Source: Elysia crispata (Eukaryota; Mollusca; Gastropoda; Plakobranchidae). From it: 64,000 nt of DNA. Every line of letters starts with the position of its first letter. Position 1 is the stretch's first letter. The translations under genes were made by a program, and so were the position numbers. This document shows, piece by piece, positions 32,210 through 51,820 of the stretch. The stretch is from contig JAWDGP010007237.1 in the NCBI GenBank assembly GCA_033675545.1, positions 85,001-149,000 of the forward strand. The letters are read 5' to 3'. The notes beneath the pieces were generated by a model. The model did no database searches, was not told the DNA's origin, and saw nothing but the letters and a program-made list of their open reading frames with translations.

Positions 32210-32252
32210 ATGGCTCGCATTCTTCCCAAGTTTCTCTACTTCTGTGTCATAG
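32196..32252 (+). promoter_or_regulatory. Upstream ORF overlapping the B3GAT3 start
   Basis: An ATG at 32196 opens an 18-codon frame ending in TAG at 32250-32252. It overlaps the first 43 bases of the B3GAT3 coding region in another frame. Overlapping uORFs usually lower translation of the main frame; whether this one is used is unknown. Confidence 0.4.
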
Positions 32253-35200
32253 TTTTTACTTTTTTGTCAGCCCTGATGATAATTGACTCATGTGAGTATG
32301 TGATAATATTATGCTCAAGCTTGGCTCCCTCCAAATTTTTTCTTAGCAAATGCAATTATTGTTAAGCTAGCTGAAATGAAACACTTGATATAATTGACAT
32401 TGTCACAAAATCATCAGTTAAGGTTATTTTCTTATAAGATTCTATATGGATTTAACACTGATTGATTTATGCAATTTGTACTGCAGTTTCTTGTGGAACT
32501 GTCTAAGCTTACTTATTCCAGAGTTTGTTTCCTTTTTCTTTTTGTTTTATTTTGTTTTTTTAATTTGATTTTTTTTAAAGTGTAAATTGATAGTTTTGAC
32601 CACTTGTAACTTGTAAACAGGAACACTATTTTTGTTTTCAACCAATATTTTAGTGAAGTCAACATTCTTATGCACAATACAAAAGGTGCATTTTTGGTCC
32701 TTATCTGTTTTCTTTGGGATGGTTTTGAATTTCTCCTTTTTTTATTTCATTGATTTACTTTAAATATAATAGCTCTGCTCCATGTATTTTCAATTATCAA
32801 ATTGTTAAGAAAATTTGTGAATAAAGCTAGATGCATGGTCACAAAGCTTTCCAATTTATTTAATTTATTTATGTCGCTTATGGCCTTATCAATAATCCCA
32901 AAAATTTTAAGAAAGAGAAATTTGATAAATGTGATTGTTATATAAAATAAATATAGCAAGCTTAACCTGTGTTGTAAGCTACATGGACAACTGGTGATTG
33001 CTTAAAATTTGCTTCCTGCATGAGTTATGCAAAAATTCATGTACCCTAAATCAGAATCTTAGCAAGATTTTAGTTTCTTGTATTAATTTCTGCTTCTTGC
33101 CTAAACATTTTCATGGAAAATTGGCTTTTTTTTTTTGTAGTACGTGAATGCAGTGAAGAAGAGCTTACTGCTACGAGAGAGCTTCTCAGCAAATACACAG
33201 ATCAGCTTCAATATGTGAAAAATGAAAACAAGATGCTACTAAAAAAACAGAAATCTCACAATCCAGATGGCCTTGTGAAGAGCAATGGTTGGGTACCTTA
33301 TCTTCCCATAATTTACATAATCACCCCAACAAACATTCGTGCAGAGCAAAAAGCAGATCTGACCAGAATGAGCCACACATTGAAACTGGTGAACAACATA
33401 CATTGGATTGTGGTTGAGGACTCAGAGAACAAATCATCAATGGTCAGTCGACTTCTTGAGAGGTCTGGCCTGAATTACACCCATCTCAATGTGTTGACAC
33501 CACCTCAGTTTAAAATGGCATCAAAAGATCCTAACTGGCTAAAACCCAGGGGAGTGTTGCAGAGAAACGCAGGGCTTGATTGGTTGAGAAATCAAAAACG
33601 ATTTCTTGCAGAGCAAGGGGTTTTGTATTTTGCTGATGATGACAATACCTACAGTTTAGACATTTTTCAAGAGGTGAGGCAGCTTTTTGTAATGTTGAGG
33701 GCCCATACAGTCCAATTTGTTACAATTTTTTTTAGTTATGAACGGCAGGACTGTGAGACATGAAAGAAAAAAAAAATACAGTGGAATCCGCTTGAAGTCC
33801 ACTCACTTTAAGTCAACTCTCGCTTGAAGTCAACAACTCACTGCGGTCCTTTTTTTTTTCCTTCTTTGTGTAAGTAACTGATTTTTTGGTATAGTCAATG
33901 GCTTGAGTACATTTTTGCTTAAAGTCAACACCCGTAGTGGATGGGCAAAGGTGAAACCTACAAAAGCAGGTTTGGGTAAAGGATGAGTGGGCGGGATATG
34001 GCTCTTTATTTGTAAACCTGATACAGTCAATAAGTGACTGTGTATTAAAAGCATGCACGACAAGGTCTAGCTGAGTTAGTGCGGTCTTATGGGGTTGTAA
34101 ATGTCTGGATCAAAGGAGATAAGATTAAAAGAAAGACCAAACTGAAATTATACAGGTCGCACGTAAAATCAAAACTTGTCTACAACTGCGGCACCTGGGA
34201 ACTGACAAAATCTGAAGAAGAAAAATTAAATGCATTTCATCGTAAACAGCTGATGAAAGTTCTCAACATCAAATACCCCTATAAAATCACAAATTCATCT
34301 CTTTACAACAAGTGCGAGGAACACCTTCTTTCTATTTATATACTTGAGAACAGGTGGCGCCTTTTCGGGCACATACTTAGAAGAAATATTGAAATACCTG
34401 CTAATAAATCAATGAACAGCTATTTCGCCACACACGAAAAAAAGTTTCGGGGAGGCCCTTAACAACACTTCCAGTCGTCCTCAACAAAGACCTATCAAGA
34501 CTACAAGAAAACACATTACAACTCACAACTAGGAAAGACCTCGAACACCTAAGATGCATCGCCCAGAACAGACAGCAATGGAGAGAACTGTCGACGAGAA
34601 TTCGAAAAGCTGCCAAAGCGCCCCGTCGGACGACTGAGACACGGAAGGCCCTAAGTCAAGTCAAGTATGGGGTTGTGATAGTACCATAACAAAGAAGGGT
34701 GCCTAGGGCATTGGTGAGATGGGGGCTGTGTGTGTATAGATATAGACCTAACTTATCGTTGGCTTGCATTATTTGTGGTAAGCAGTGCACTGTCTTCTCC
34801 CCACCACCGCTCCCCTTAACCAATAACATCCTGATTTAGAGCCTTCAATAATACAAAATATTTTTTTTTAAATCAGGCCATTTTTTTTGGGCGGGTCGAA
34901 AACAAAACGAAAGTTTTTCTTGCTGAAAAAAATGTAGCAAGAATTGTAGGTATGCAGGCTTATTTTGTGTAGCACATCAATTTTTCAAAATAAACCTCTT
35001 ATCAGACTTCGTATGGTTTTCTTTTTGCCTAAATAACTTGTATAAATTTTTATTTACCACACCATAGCTATAGTATAAGTAACAAAATGAAGACTGCAAA
35101 GGAAGACCATCATCAATAGTAACGAAATGGAGACAACCTATTTTTAGACTTGTTTCCTGGAAATGGATAAAGGCAACCTTGCTTAAAGTGAACACTTTTT

Positions 35201-37791
35201 TTGGTCCCGAGGTGTTGACTTTAAGCGGATTCCACTGTAACACATTTTTTGTGCAGAAAAAAAATCAAAATTCAATGTTTAACCATATGTATATACATTT
35301 ATAAATGAAATTTTTATTATGAACGAAATGAAATGCAAGTCAAACATCATTGGTAACTTAATTTGATTGTGAAAATTTTTTTATAATATTGCTCTGTTTG
35401 ATATGAGTGGTGATAATATTACAACTTGAAAATCTAAAATGATCTTGAAAGCTGAGCAAAATTTTTTGAAACTGAAGATAAATTTTTACAAGGATGGAGA
35501 ATGTTACATAAAATTATTTATCTTTAATTTTAAAATAATAACATTTATTTGCTTAAAAAATTAGCACATAATAAGTCAGAGCAGTTAAAAGAAATACCAG
35601 TGGGGAAGAAATCTAATGTTAGGGTAAAATGCACTTTGTCTCCCAATCAGTCATTTTTTTAGTTGGTTTGTAAAATTTAATTTTTTTGTGAGTCTCTATT
35701 GCAAGTGTGCTTTTTTTAAGCTTGTATCTTCCAATGTCTTTTTTTTAGATGAGATATACACAAAAGGTTAGTGTTTGGCCGGTAGGACTTGTTGGTTACC
35801 TAAGATATGAAAGACCCGTTGTAAAGAATCGTAAGGTAAGTAGCATTTCAAAAGTTTGGGTATTAAAATGTAATAAAGAATTTGTAATGTTCTTATATGT
35901 ATGATTTATCACTTTTCAAGGATGGGATCTGCAGGATATTTACTTAATAAACTTGAGGACACAATTCCCAGCATTAAAAATGCTAGGCTTAGTTGCAGAG
36001 AATTTCTTGTCATGACTTAAAAAGAGTGCAGTTATATTAAAATTCAACATTGCAAACATAATAAGAGATTGCATGGCATGTGACAAAGTTAAGATCATCT
36101 TGTACTCAGCAGATGTATCTAACAGTCAATTCAATGATAGAGAATGGAAAATGGGTATCATACATTTTGTTGTTAAACTGGTGGGCAAATATTCGTGGAA
36201 ATACATTCTGCTGTTCTCAGATTAGAGGCAATAGCTAGAGCAAATCTATAATGGAACAAATTTTATTGCATCATTGGAAGATAAAATTAAAATTGATTAG
36301 TTTTCTTAAAGGAAAAAAAATTTACATGCCCCAAAAGAAATAGAAAAACTGAAACATTGCAAGTCTCCATACCTACAAACACAAATGAAAGTAATAGGTA
36401 TTATCTCCTGCAGGTTGTTGGTTGGTTTACAGCTTGGAAACCTGATCGTCCATTTGCAATGGACATGGCAGGATTTGCTGTCAATGTGCAGCTTGTACAT
36501 AAATACCCAGAGGCAAAGTTTTCAAATGAAGTACAAAGAGGATACCAGGAGTCAACATTTCTAACAGGTTTAAAGCTTACATTGGATGATTTGGAGCCAA
36601 GAGCAAATATGTGCACAGAGGTAATGCTTAATTTTTTTTTTTTTTTTTTTTTTGCTGTTCCTTTCTGTTTATTCTTCAAAGTAGTTTTTATCTGCTAAAG
36701 AATCAGGACATGGAGTTTGGTGTTAATGCATGCATACCTAATTGATTGTGCGAAAAGCAATTGTGAATGTAACTTTTAAAAAATTGTTTAATTAGTTTGC
36801 ATTTTCATTCAGTATATGCCTGCAAAACTTCGAAGATGGAAGAGTTTTGTAGAATATGTGAAACATGAAAACTTTTAAACATAAGTAGGAACAAACCTTT
36901 ATATCTTCAAGTTTCTTACTTATGTTTAAAAGTTTTGATGTTTTCGTAACTTATGAAGCCAACAAAGTTGAAATGTATCACTGCAAATTTGTGTTATGTT
37001 ATCTACTTTGTACATACAAAGCTGAAGTTGGGCGATTGTTTACACTTAAATTTATTTTATTTTCTCTCACTGATGTATACCACAAATCTTGGGACTTATA
37101 TACCTATTTGTGCCCATGAGTTAAGCATTTTTTTACTCTATAATTTCTTTGCTAAATCTGTCACAGCTAATCACAAGATGGTTGCAGTTTATTCCAAGCA
37201 AATTGGTTTGAAAATGCTAATTTTTTGTGAATTTGGAATCAGGGATATTTGGAAGGGAGAAAAGTGATTAGAAATTAAAAAATAGCTTTTGTGTTTATCA
37301 TAATAAACAGCATTCTTTGAGATATTTTTTTTCCTACCTTCAATTTATTTCTAAACTCGTAAAGTTTGCCTGAAAGTAAAGGTGAAGGGGCAATGATCAT
37401 AGAATTGAGAGCTATCACTCACGGAAGAAGTGCAAGTGGATTATGTTTAACTTTTAGGTTCAAGCCAGGCCATTGTCCATTAGAGAATTGGCCTAATATT
37501 TTCAGCTTTGTCCTGCCTCATAGAAACTCATGTAATAAAAGGAAATTTGAAAGTATGACTTTATCATGGTTGAACCATCAATCAATCAACTAATAGTGAG
37601 GAAAGGGGTTTTAGCTATTAACTTAACTGCTACATTTATACTGACAATTGTTAAATTTACCTTTAGCTTTCCTTTTTTTTTAATTTCAGGTACTTGTTTG
37701 GCACACAAGAACAGAAAAAAGTTCAATGAAAAATGAAGACAAATTAATGAAAAAATATGGAAAAGCTACAAATCCAAAAATTGAAGTTTGA
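32210..37791 (+). CDS. B3GAT3: B3GAT3, glucuronosyltransferase I (proteoglycan linker)
   Basis: Five coding exons: 32210-32291, 33141-33673, 35749-35835, 36414-36620 and 37690-37791 (TGA). GT/AG junctions and phases agree; 336 residues, against 335 in human. Type II Golgi membrane protein: a signal anchor at about 8-24 (short Lys/Arg N-tail), a stem, then a GT43 catalytic domain from about 75. The enzyme transfers glucuronic acid from UDP-GlcA to Gal-Gal-Xyl-Ser, completing the tetrasaccharide on which heparan and chondroitin sulfate are built. Visible family marks are IYIITPT, HWIVVED, the DDD metal site (193-195), SVWPVGLVG, the acceptor-site WKPDRPF, and the catalytic-base Glu (about E280, in YQESTF). 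The C-terminus LVWHTRTEK ending NPKIEV is nearly that of vertebrate GlcAT-I, which argues against the paralogs B3GAT1/2. Intron 2 (33674-35748) holds a nested transposon pair. Confidence 0.97.
33779..35237. mobile_element. TA-flanked inverted-repeat DNA transposon (non-autonomous)
   Basis: The left end CAGTGGAATCCGCTT at 33779 is matched in reverse at the right end (to 35237). TA dinucleotides flank both sides (33777-33778 and 35238-35239), as in Tc1/mariner and pogo/Tigger elements. Near the ends, AAGTCAAC words recur as subterminal repeats. No transposase frame was recognised, so it is a MITE-like or internally deleted copy. Without the nested LINE (and one copy of its target site) it would be about 880 bp. 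It lies in B3GAT3 intron 2. Confidence 0.85.
34099..34665 (+). mobile_element. 5'-truncated LINE (non-LTR retrotransposon) fragment
   Basis: Inserted inside the inverted-repeat transposon with an 11-bp target-site duplication TATGGGGTTGT (34088-34098 and 34666-34676). It codes for the C-terminal part of a LINE reverse-transcriptase protein: KLKLYRSHVKSKLVYNCGTW, AFHRKQLMKVLNI, NRWRLFGHILRR. A frame change near the A-run at about 34440 leads into GRPLTTLPVVLNKDL and CIAQNRQQWREL. The 3' end is a short AAGTC tandem rather than poly-A. This is a dead, 5'-truncated copy; the clade is not assigned. Confidence 0.85.
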
Positions 37792-43718
<5,927 letters not shown>

Positions 43719-44605
43719 TCATCGAAATAAACTAAGATGCAAATGCAAATAATGAGGCTTGACTGAAAGTAGCTTTAAAGCTTTCCTACTGTAGTCTGCA
43801 GGTTTTTTGTATCTGAGGAAAATAAAAAAAACGACATCATTCTCAGGCTGAATATGTAAAAACAATTTATTTTGACTTTCCTGTTTTTAATTGTTTTTTT
43901 TTGTTTTTTTCTTGGGGGGGGTGTTGTTTTCCATAACAGTGATTCTCAGTTTTCCCCCATATTATAATATATCTGTTTTTGTCCTTATTGATAGCCAGAG
44001 TTGAACAAGATGAAGTTAAGAGAAACACAAAAATCTCAATACTTTAAGTGAAAAAATAATTGATTGGTCTGTAAAATAATCTAGATGATAAACACATTAA
44101 CTTCTTTTTTTACCTTTTATACAAGTACAATCCACAATAATCTTAAAAGTTAAAGCCAAGGCTTCAAAGATAAATCACAATGACCATTTGGCTATGAAGA
44201 GAAGTGGAAACGTTGAAAAGACTGGGATTATAAGAAAAAAAAAGTCCTTCCAAGCTCCCTGTAGGCTTAGAAATGTCTGAGTTTTCTACACCTTTGGTGG
44301 AAATTGAAGCTAACAAAAGCACATACAATCCTTGCATGGATGGAACATTAAATTTCAAACAAAGAGAATAAATCATAACTAACCATGTTTTACAATTTTG
44401 ATTTTCGAAGGAAAATTTAAATATTGAGTTCTTTGTAACAACAGGATCAGCTTTACACTTACAGCCATAGAACAAAGCAACTGACATTTACCCCCACTTT
44501 GGCCCTTTTAGGTAAACTAATACCATGCTCTTGAATAATATTACCAGTCCAGAAAGTTGTGAAGAAGATTATTATTATTGCTCTCTGTATTATTATTAAT
44601 AATAC

Positions 44606-44636
<31 letters not shown>

Positions 44637-47600
44637 TAAACAAGAGTAGTAACAATATACTTATTTGAGATTACAGTACCAAGAATCTTATTTACATTTC
44701 AAGAACTAGGTTACCCTCCTTCAGCTCATCCTGTTCTATAAATGCCCAGCACTTTGTACTGATGCTTTCTTTCCTTGGTTTATAATGTTTAAACTCAAAG
44801 AAGATTGCAAATCCTGTAAGAAGTAAAAATATTATGGAAGAGTAAGAAAGAAAGTATGACAAATAACAACGTTTAAAAAAAATTTTTTTTTAGATTAAGA
44901 TCAACATTAAAAAAAATAATAACAATATGAAAATCTGACAGATTAAAAACACAAAGACATATTAAAGGCATTTTGCAAACTTGCACTCTAATCAATCATA
45001 GTTTAACAACCTACCAGGCGGCAGGCTTTCAATGGCTTTCTGGATGTACACCATTTTGTCAAAAACAATTTCAGATTCTGTCTTTTTTGAAGCCACTGGT
45101 GTGTTTTGAGAGGCACTTAAAGGTGTCCCATTTGAGTCTGGAAATGTACAATTTATGTAAAGATAAGTTGCTTTACATGAGCAACTCATCAGTACAACTT
45201 TTTTTATACCATCATCAAATAGATCTTTGATAAGTTTGAAACCATGATCTAAGAAACTGTGTTTAAAAATTTTATCTAATTATGGCACCTTTGGCCTACA
45301 AGCAAGCTCTTAACCGGTGGAAGAAAAAAAAATTACTTTAAATTTAAAAAATCTTACAGTATGCTTAAGCCAACTTATATATCCTTGAGATGTTGTTCAA
45401 ACTTCATTTAGCTCCCTCAAAATGCACACATATAAGTAGAAAGCCTCTTAATTTTATACGGACTGGAAATTAGCATGCGTCCTTCAGTTTGCAGATGATA
45501 CAAACATTTAAACCTATTCTTTTACTATAACTCATTATTTACCATAAGATTTAAAGTTTTAAATTAAATCAATTTTTTTAAAGTTCGAAAGTATTGTATG
45601 TAATGTAAACAAAAATCCATTCTATTTGTCACTGCTACAGTAGAAAACAAGGCTTCAAATTTTCATTGCAATTATTATGTAACATCTTTTTCTCCTATTC
45701 AATAGTAAAATCACTAATAATTCGACTGATAATGATATTTTTAGAGCTACTGTCGCTGCCATTCATGCATCAAGAAGGAGAAAAAATTAGGATAACTTGA
45801 AAGGCATGGCTACCCTGAAAATTCAGTATTCACTCTACTTACAAGTAGTAAATCAAAGAAAAAACAATGGGCCTGTGCACAAGGAATGCCATTATTTTGT
45901 TATTATGTCTCTTTGTCTTTCAGACTTAAAATTAAGAAAAATGAAATAACATCTATGCCTTTTGCCTTCTAATTTGTCTCAGTTACAACTTCTTCTCCTC
46001 CATGTAATAGAGGCAAGGCTACAAAGAAATCTACTGAATTCAAATTTGCATAATTTGAATGTGAAATTATATAAAAGTGAAGTCATTGGAATAATTTTGT
46101 CTTCCATTAGATCAAATAAACATGGTGAGGGCTCTAATTTTGTTTAAAATTATTTGCAATATCATTACTGTGCTAGCCATTCAGGAAAAATTCAAGCATA
46201 TCTCCAACTTCGATAAATTATGCATTATCATTTTGATGGGTCAGAAGAAAAGAAACTATTTGGTGCGCAATTTACTCTCCATATTCTACATGATTGTAGT
46301 GTTTCATGGTCTTTTGATATTATTCACTCTTTTTACTGCATGCTACACAATTTAAACAATAGATTTTTTTAAATTTTTTTTTCTAATCGGATTGGAATCA
46401 ATAAAATTGAAGAGTATTTTTAGTTCAAATTTTAGGTGCTGTTAATAAGAATTTGGCTACTACTTATGAAAGTGAAGATTAATGTCACCTCTAACAGATA
46501 CAGTCATGAATGAGTCCAAATATTGGCTTGCATCTTTCAAATCAATCTTGTTTATTGTCACTGTTAAAAGTGTCTTTCCAGATATGGGGAGTGGCTTGGG
46601 AAGTAAAGTGCCATCTGTTTAGAGATATTCAGGAACAAAAGAAAAAAGAAAAAAAGGACTACGGATTAAAGCTTCAATACAATTAGATATTAGGATAAAG
46701 TAGTGCCTGTTTGATGAGATTACTATTTGCTTCCATTTACAAAGGGAGCTAACTGAGTCATTTTAGACCGACTCAAGCGCAGCATTGTTGCTGCTTTATT
46801 GCTTCTCCTGATAACAACTGACTACACCCTTCAAAAATCAAAGGGTAGGGTGAAAAATGAGATCCAGTGGGTTTTTTTTAGTGGTTTAAAGATTTGGATT
46901 TTGTGGAATATGTAATTTTACTTCTACACAACCAGGTATATACAAAAGAAAATAGAGTTTATGGAGGATAGCTTACAGACAGAGAAAAGTCCTTCACCAA
47001 GTGACTTAAAGCTGTAAGTTTTTGGTAATCAAATTGTGCATAACTTTGTCATGGCCTTCTTTTCTGCATGCACCTCTGAAATAATTTTTTGACATGATGC
47101 AAATTTACTTCATTTGAGCTAAACATCAGAACTACTTACGATATTATGCCAACAAGAATGGAATACAATACATAAATTAAGAAAAAAAGAAATACAAATG
47201 TATCTATATAATTGTAGTCTTTTAATTATAAAATTACTATATATATATATAATGCATGTTTCATCAAAGCATGTGCACAGGTAAAGAGCAACCAGCTTTT
47301 CTTGAGGTAAGGTAGCAAGGAATGGGGCAGAGGAATCTAAAGGGACCCTTGAACAAGATTAGTCAACTGGCAATTTAGAGAGCAATTGAGTATGCTATTT
47401 CCTGTGTGAAATCATAAGCAATAAATAGAATCCTAGATGAAAAAGAAGCAGGGGTGGATATGGTTTGTATGAAACAAACAGCACAAAGCATCCCTTGAGA
47501 TGTTAAAGATGGAATATCCACAAGGTCTTACCCTGAGAAACTATCCAACAACAACATGGAAAGAAATGGAAGTAGAAAGGAAAGCAACAAAGAAAAAATC

Positions 47601-50600
47601 TGTAAATTTTAGCCTGAGAAAATTTGGGGTAGCAGGACTTCACAGATAGCTTGTTTAATTCGGATCAATGAAACATCTTGCTCATGAGAATAAAATGTGA
47701 TCTCATAAGGTTATAGTAAAAACAATCATGATATGTTGTGCAGCAAACTAGTTTTGTTGGTTTTATGTTAATGCGCATGAATATTGGTGTGCTGGTATGC
47801 ATTCAATTGGACACTATGATTATCAAACATACCTTGTTTTGTTGATATTGAGCTGAAAAAAAAAAAAAATAAAAATAAAGAAATTCAGAGCCACTATGTT
47901 GAATACTGAATTTTGTCCATTTTTCTAAATTAGTAAGGAGTTGCAAGACATATACACATATATATGTGCCTGATTTTCAACACATTGATGAAATGTTTAA
48001 AATACATAACAATCCTAAACCTTTTTATCTTTGTCAGAAATTATACTAATTACATTCACTTGGAAAGTCCATAAAAGAGAAATTTAAATTAAGATTTGGA
48101 ACAGAGGTATTTGACCAATTTTAGATAACACTAAAATGGATAAGTTTCAAAAAGAAGATAAAAAGAAAGAAAAGTTTGAGGTGGCATGGGTGTGACTAAA
48201 AATTAAAGTATTTCAAGCTTAAAATTCTACAGGGTGAATAATTCACTTTACCATTTATTTTTTTTTCAGTATAGTGAACGTAGTCTTACAAGCCAACAAA
48301 ACTGATTTATTGTGAGCTAGTTTATATATGGCTTGAAGCTATAAATATTGATTTTTAAAGATTAATTACATTTTTGACTGAGCTACTTGTTCTTTTTATA
48401 AATAAGCTATAGCTTCTCTTCATATATTCGATTGATAAAGATATCTCCAACTAAGTAGCAAAGGATTAATTTCTGCTCTAATCCATCAAAAACACAATTA
48501 TTGCTAAAAAACATAAAGCCAGAATGTTTTTTTAAGAACCATGTAATGCTTGCCATTATCAAAAGAATCAAATGAACCAGGAAAGGTTCTCATTATGTGA
48601 GAAAATTAAGTCTCAGCAGTACTAATGACAAACCTTTTACTATCTATTTAATTAAATTCATTATTTCTTGTATATTTGTTGTTTGGCTCTCATGTGAGAA
48701 TTTCAAATTTGAAATATTTCAAATACAAAATAGCAGTTAAAATCCTGTTGGCAAAGATTTATGAAGACCAACTTGATAAGTGTAATCCATGCAAGTTATC
48801 AGAATGTGAATCTCAAAAAAAAATGAACTAAAAAAAAAAAACAATTTTTTCAAATGCAACTCATTTGAATCATGCGCATGATGAATATTCTCTAAGTCAA
48901 ATCACATTGGCATACACTGCATTTTCATTCTTAATCTGGCTATGGAAAATATATCATGGGATTGTTTTTCAGTATGTACCCTCTTGTGATTGAAACTACA
49001 ATGCAACTATCAAATCCCACACAGTGAAAAAGTCAAACATGTAAACAAAGTCACCTTTTATTAATTTAAACGCTTTGTTAGTTTTCTGCTGAGGACATAT
49101 TTCTATTTCAAAAAGGCTTACATACATTTCATCATTTAAATAAAAACAGTGTAGCCTTCATCCATAATCTATACAAAACATACAGAAAGATTTTAAATTA
49201 ACTTGTCATCATTAACTTTTACTTTCCATACCTCTGCATGGAAAGTCTACATAGCTGGCTTGTTGCTAACGTCACATCCACAGGGAATTCAGATGGAGAA
49301 ATTGAGACTGTGCCATCAATGAGTGCTTGGAATGCTGGCAGAAATACACAAAAAACAAATGAACACTGTGTCATTCATAATTTTCTAATTTTCATTGATA
49401 ATTTGTTAACTAAGATGGTGCAAATGCACAAATACTGACACAATGAGGCTGAAGGTAATAATATAAAATCATCTTAGTTAGAGGATTTACCCAAGAAAAA
49501 AAAAAAAAGAAAAGATGCCGAGAAAAATAGATCAAAGCCATTTTTAAACTATATGTAAGCTGTCTGCTTCAGTTCATGCATTTTTTCAAAGGGCAAATGT
49601 TCCAAAAGCGGAGCAAGGACTGCAGTGAAATAAGTAGCATGACTGAATACAAATCACTCACTTTGTTCCAGTCGTCTCAATTCCTCAAGAGGCACACCAT
49701 CAAAATTATGTGAAGCCTATATCAAAATTGTAAATATGAACTTTGTTAGCCATATTTTTCTTTAAAAAATTCATACAAGGGGTAGGGTGAGAGTCATACC
49801 CAATTGGAAACACAAAAAAGTTAAAAAAGAAAATTCAAGAAAGTATTAATGTAATTTGACTTCGTAATAAAAAAAATGAGTATTTTGTTGACTAAAATTC
49901 ATAGTGTTCCACAGTTCTTCTTTTTTTTGTTAAATTGTTTTCTTTTAACAAAAAAAAATTAAATTAAAAGAGGAAAAAGACTATTTTTTTTGTATTTCAA
50001 ATTCACTGATGCCATTTTTCAAAGTCAAGATTATTATAGCAGTTGGCTGTATTTAAGAGGCGAAAAGAGGCTAGAGGCTAGAGGGAAGGAGAGGGAAGGG
50101 GGAGATGGGGAAAAGAGAGAATAGACAAGAGGGAGGATAGTAGTAAAGAGAATAAGAGAAACAGAGAGACACGTAAAACTAAGAGGCTACAAAACATATA
50201 TGCCAGTTTCAGAATAATCAAAGTTATAAATTTTTTGGAGCAGCTTGATATGCCACAAAAAGATGAAAATATAAAAAGTACAAATGAAGATGCATTTGAA
50301 AATCAACTCTCAAGATCAAATTTTTGGTTCATATTTTATACGATTGAAATAAGGTTCAAAAAATATTTTAGTGTCTATTTATCCATCAATTGAGAGATAA
50401 GATTGGACTCACACTGAACTGAAGAGTTTTCTTCCTTGAATCTAGGCACAGGGCAATCTTTTCCAAAATTTTCTGAAAGAGAAAATGTAAATTGATCACA
50501 TTAAAAGAAGAATTAAAGGCAAATAACCTTAAGAAAAGTACCATATTGCACAAAAAAAAAATAACCATGACAGAGATTTCTGAAAGACACATCATTTTAC

Positions 50601-51820
50601 TTTCAAAATAGAAAAAATGGTGCTTCCTTTTGGTGGAGAAAATAACCTATGATATCTTTTTTTTTCATTTAAAATATGTGTATTCTTTGAAATACATGTA
50701 ATTATCTCACACTTAAATGTTTATCTTATTACTTGTTTGAAATATATATTATATATATGAAAAATACACATTTCTTAACTGGTACTCATGATACCCAATT
50801 ACCTTTTGATTGTCATCAAAGAGTATCTCTTTCTTGTTACAGTTTTGGTACAGCTGCTTGGAGAGCCTAATCAGAATTTAAATAAACAACAGCTCTCTAC
50901 ATACATCATCAAAATTCAACAGTAAAGTTATTTCATAGAAACTATAAAAAATGAATGAGAAAATTTTTTGCTACTGATGAACTGTTAGAAAACAAAGTGA
51001 GCCAACTTAAGTAGAACTGCTTTGGGTTGTCTTTTTCAGTGGCTGAACATTCACCTATGTTAAAAAAAAAATATGGTCAGCTTTATTGTAAGTTTGCTAC
51101 TTATGCATTTTTTTTATTCACGATTTTGAATACACATTCAGCCCCAGCTTTAGACTTTAAAAGAAGAAAGGAAGTGACTATTATCATGGAGTTTTTAAAA
51201 AAAGGAATAGTCACAGTTAAGAAGGTTTCATAACATAGTATCATAACTATATCTCATTCACAGACTTAATTTATGAAAGACAATTTGCATGCCTTTGAAA
51301 CTTATTTGAGCAGCCCCATTATTGTGGGATATGTTTGAATCATTAACCTTATGTTCAATTTTATTATGTTAAGTTAAAAAACAGCAAAATTTACTTTTTC
51401 TTAACAATGTATCATCAACTGTGATACTTTTGAAAATAATCAATTGTAACCGAATTCCCACACCGCTATTCCTTTCACCTCAACGACTGTTACAGCCTTG
51501 AAACTTTGAAAGAAACAGCAACAACAAACCTAACTTCAGAAATAAAACTTGAGATCATAATACATACAGAAAATACTAAACAGAGCAGTTAAACATGTTC
51601 GTTTTATCAATATAATCTAAAAAATTAAAGTTAAAGTTTTTACCACAATGTTTTTCAAACTTCATATAAGAAGCAATAAATTATAAGACACAATGATTTT
51701 TCACCTGTCATAAATATCAATGGCTTCAACAGGTTGACCCCAAGCATCAAAGTCAGCCGCTCTCTTGAAAGCATTCATCCATGAAAATATAACAGTTTCT
51801 TTGTCTGCTTCAACACCCAT
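43719..51820 (-). CDS. AIDA: AIDA, axin interactor, dorsalization-associated
   Basis: Ten coding exons on the minus strand: 51820-51705, 50866-50803, 50472-50413, 49716-49662, 49334-49232, 47852-47833, 46614-46489, 45137-45015, 44813-44696 and 43812-43719 (TGA). All use GT/AG and phases agree; 292 residues, against 306 in human AIDA. An in-frame TGA lies seven codons before the ATG, and an acceptor ending near 51895 implies a 5' untranslated exon. Residues about 1-100 form the helical AIDA N-domain (WMNAFKRAADFDAWGQPVEA). About 145-292 form the AIDA-type C2 domain (TLLTVTINKIDLKDA, TPVASKK, FFEFKHYKP, IYKKPADYSRKALKLL, HYLHLHLSLF). In vertebrates AIDA binds axin and blocks axin-driven JNK signalling, with a role in dorsoventral patterning; the C2 domain is linked to membranes. 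The acidic loop before the C2 domain is shorter than in human and is partly coded by a 20-nt microexon (47833-47852). Confidence 0.95.
44596..44636. repeat. (TTA)n microsatellite
   Basis: About 40 bp of TTA/ATT triplets just beyond AIDA exon 9, in the last intron. Confidence 0.95.

Noticed and set aside
46122-46355. 77-codon hydrophobic frame inside an AIDA intron.
   Set aside because: It is AT-rich low-complexity hydrophobic sequence typical of random frames; no supporting features.
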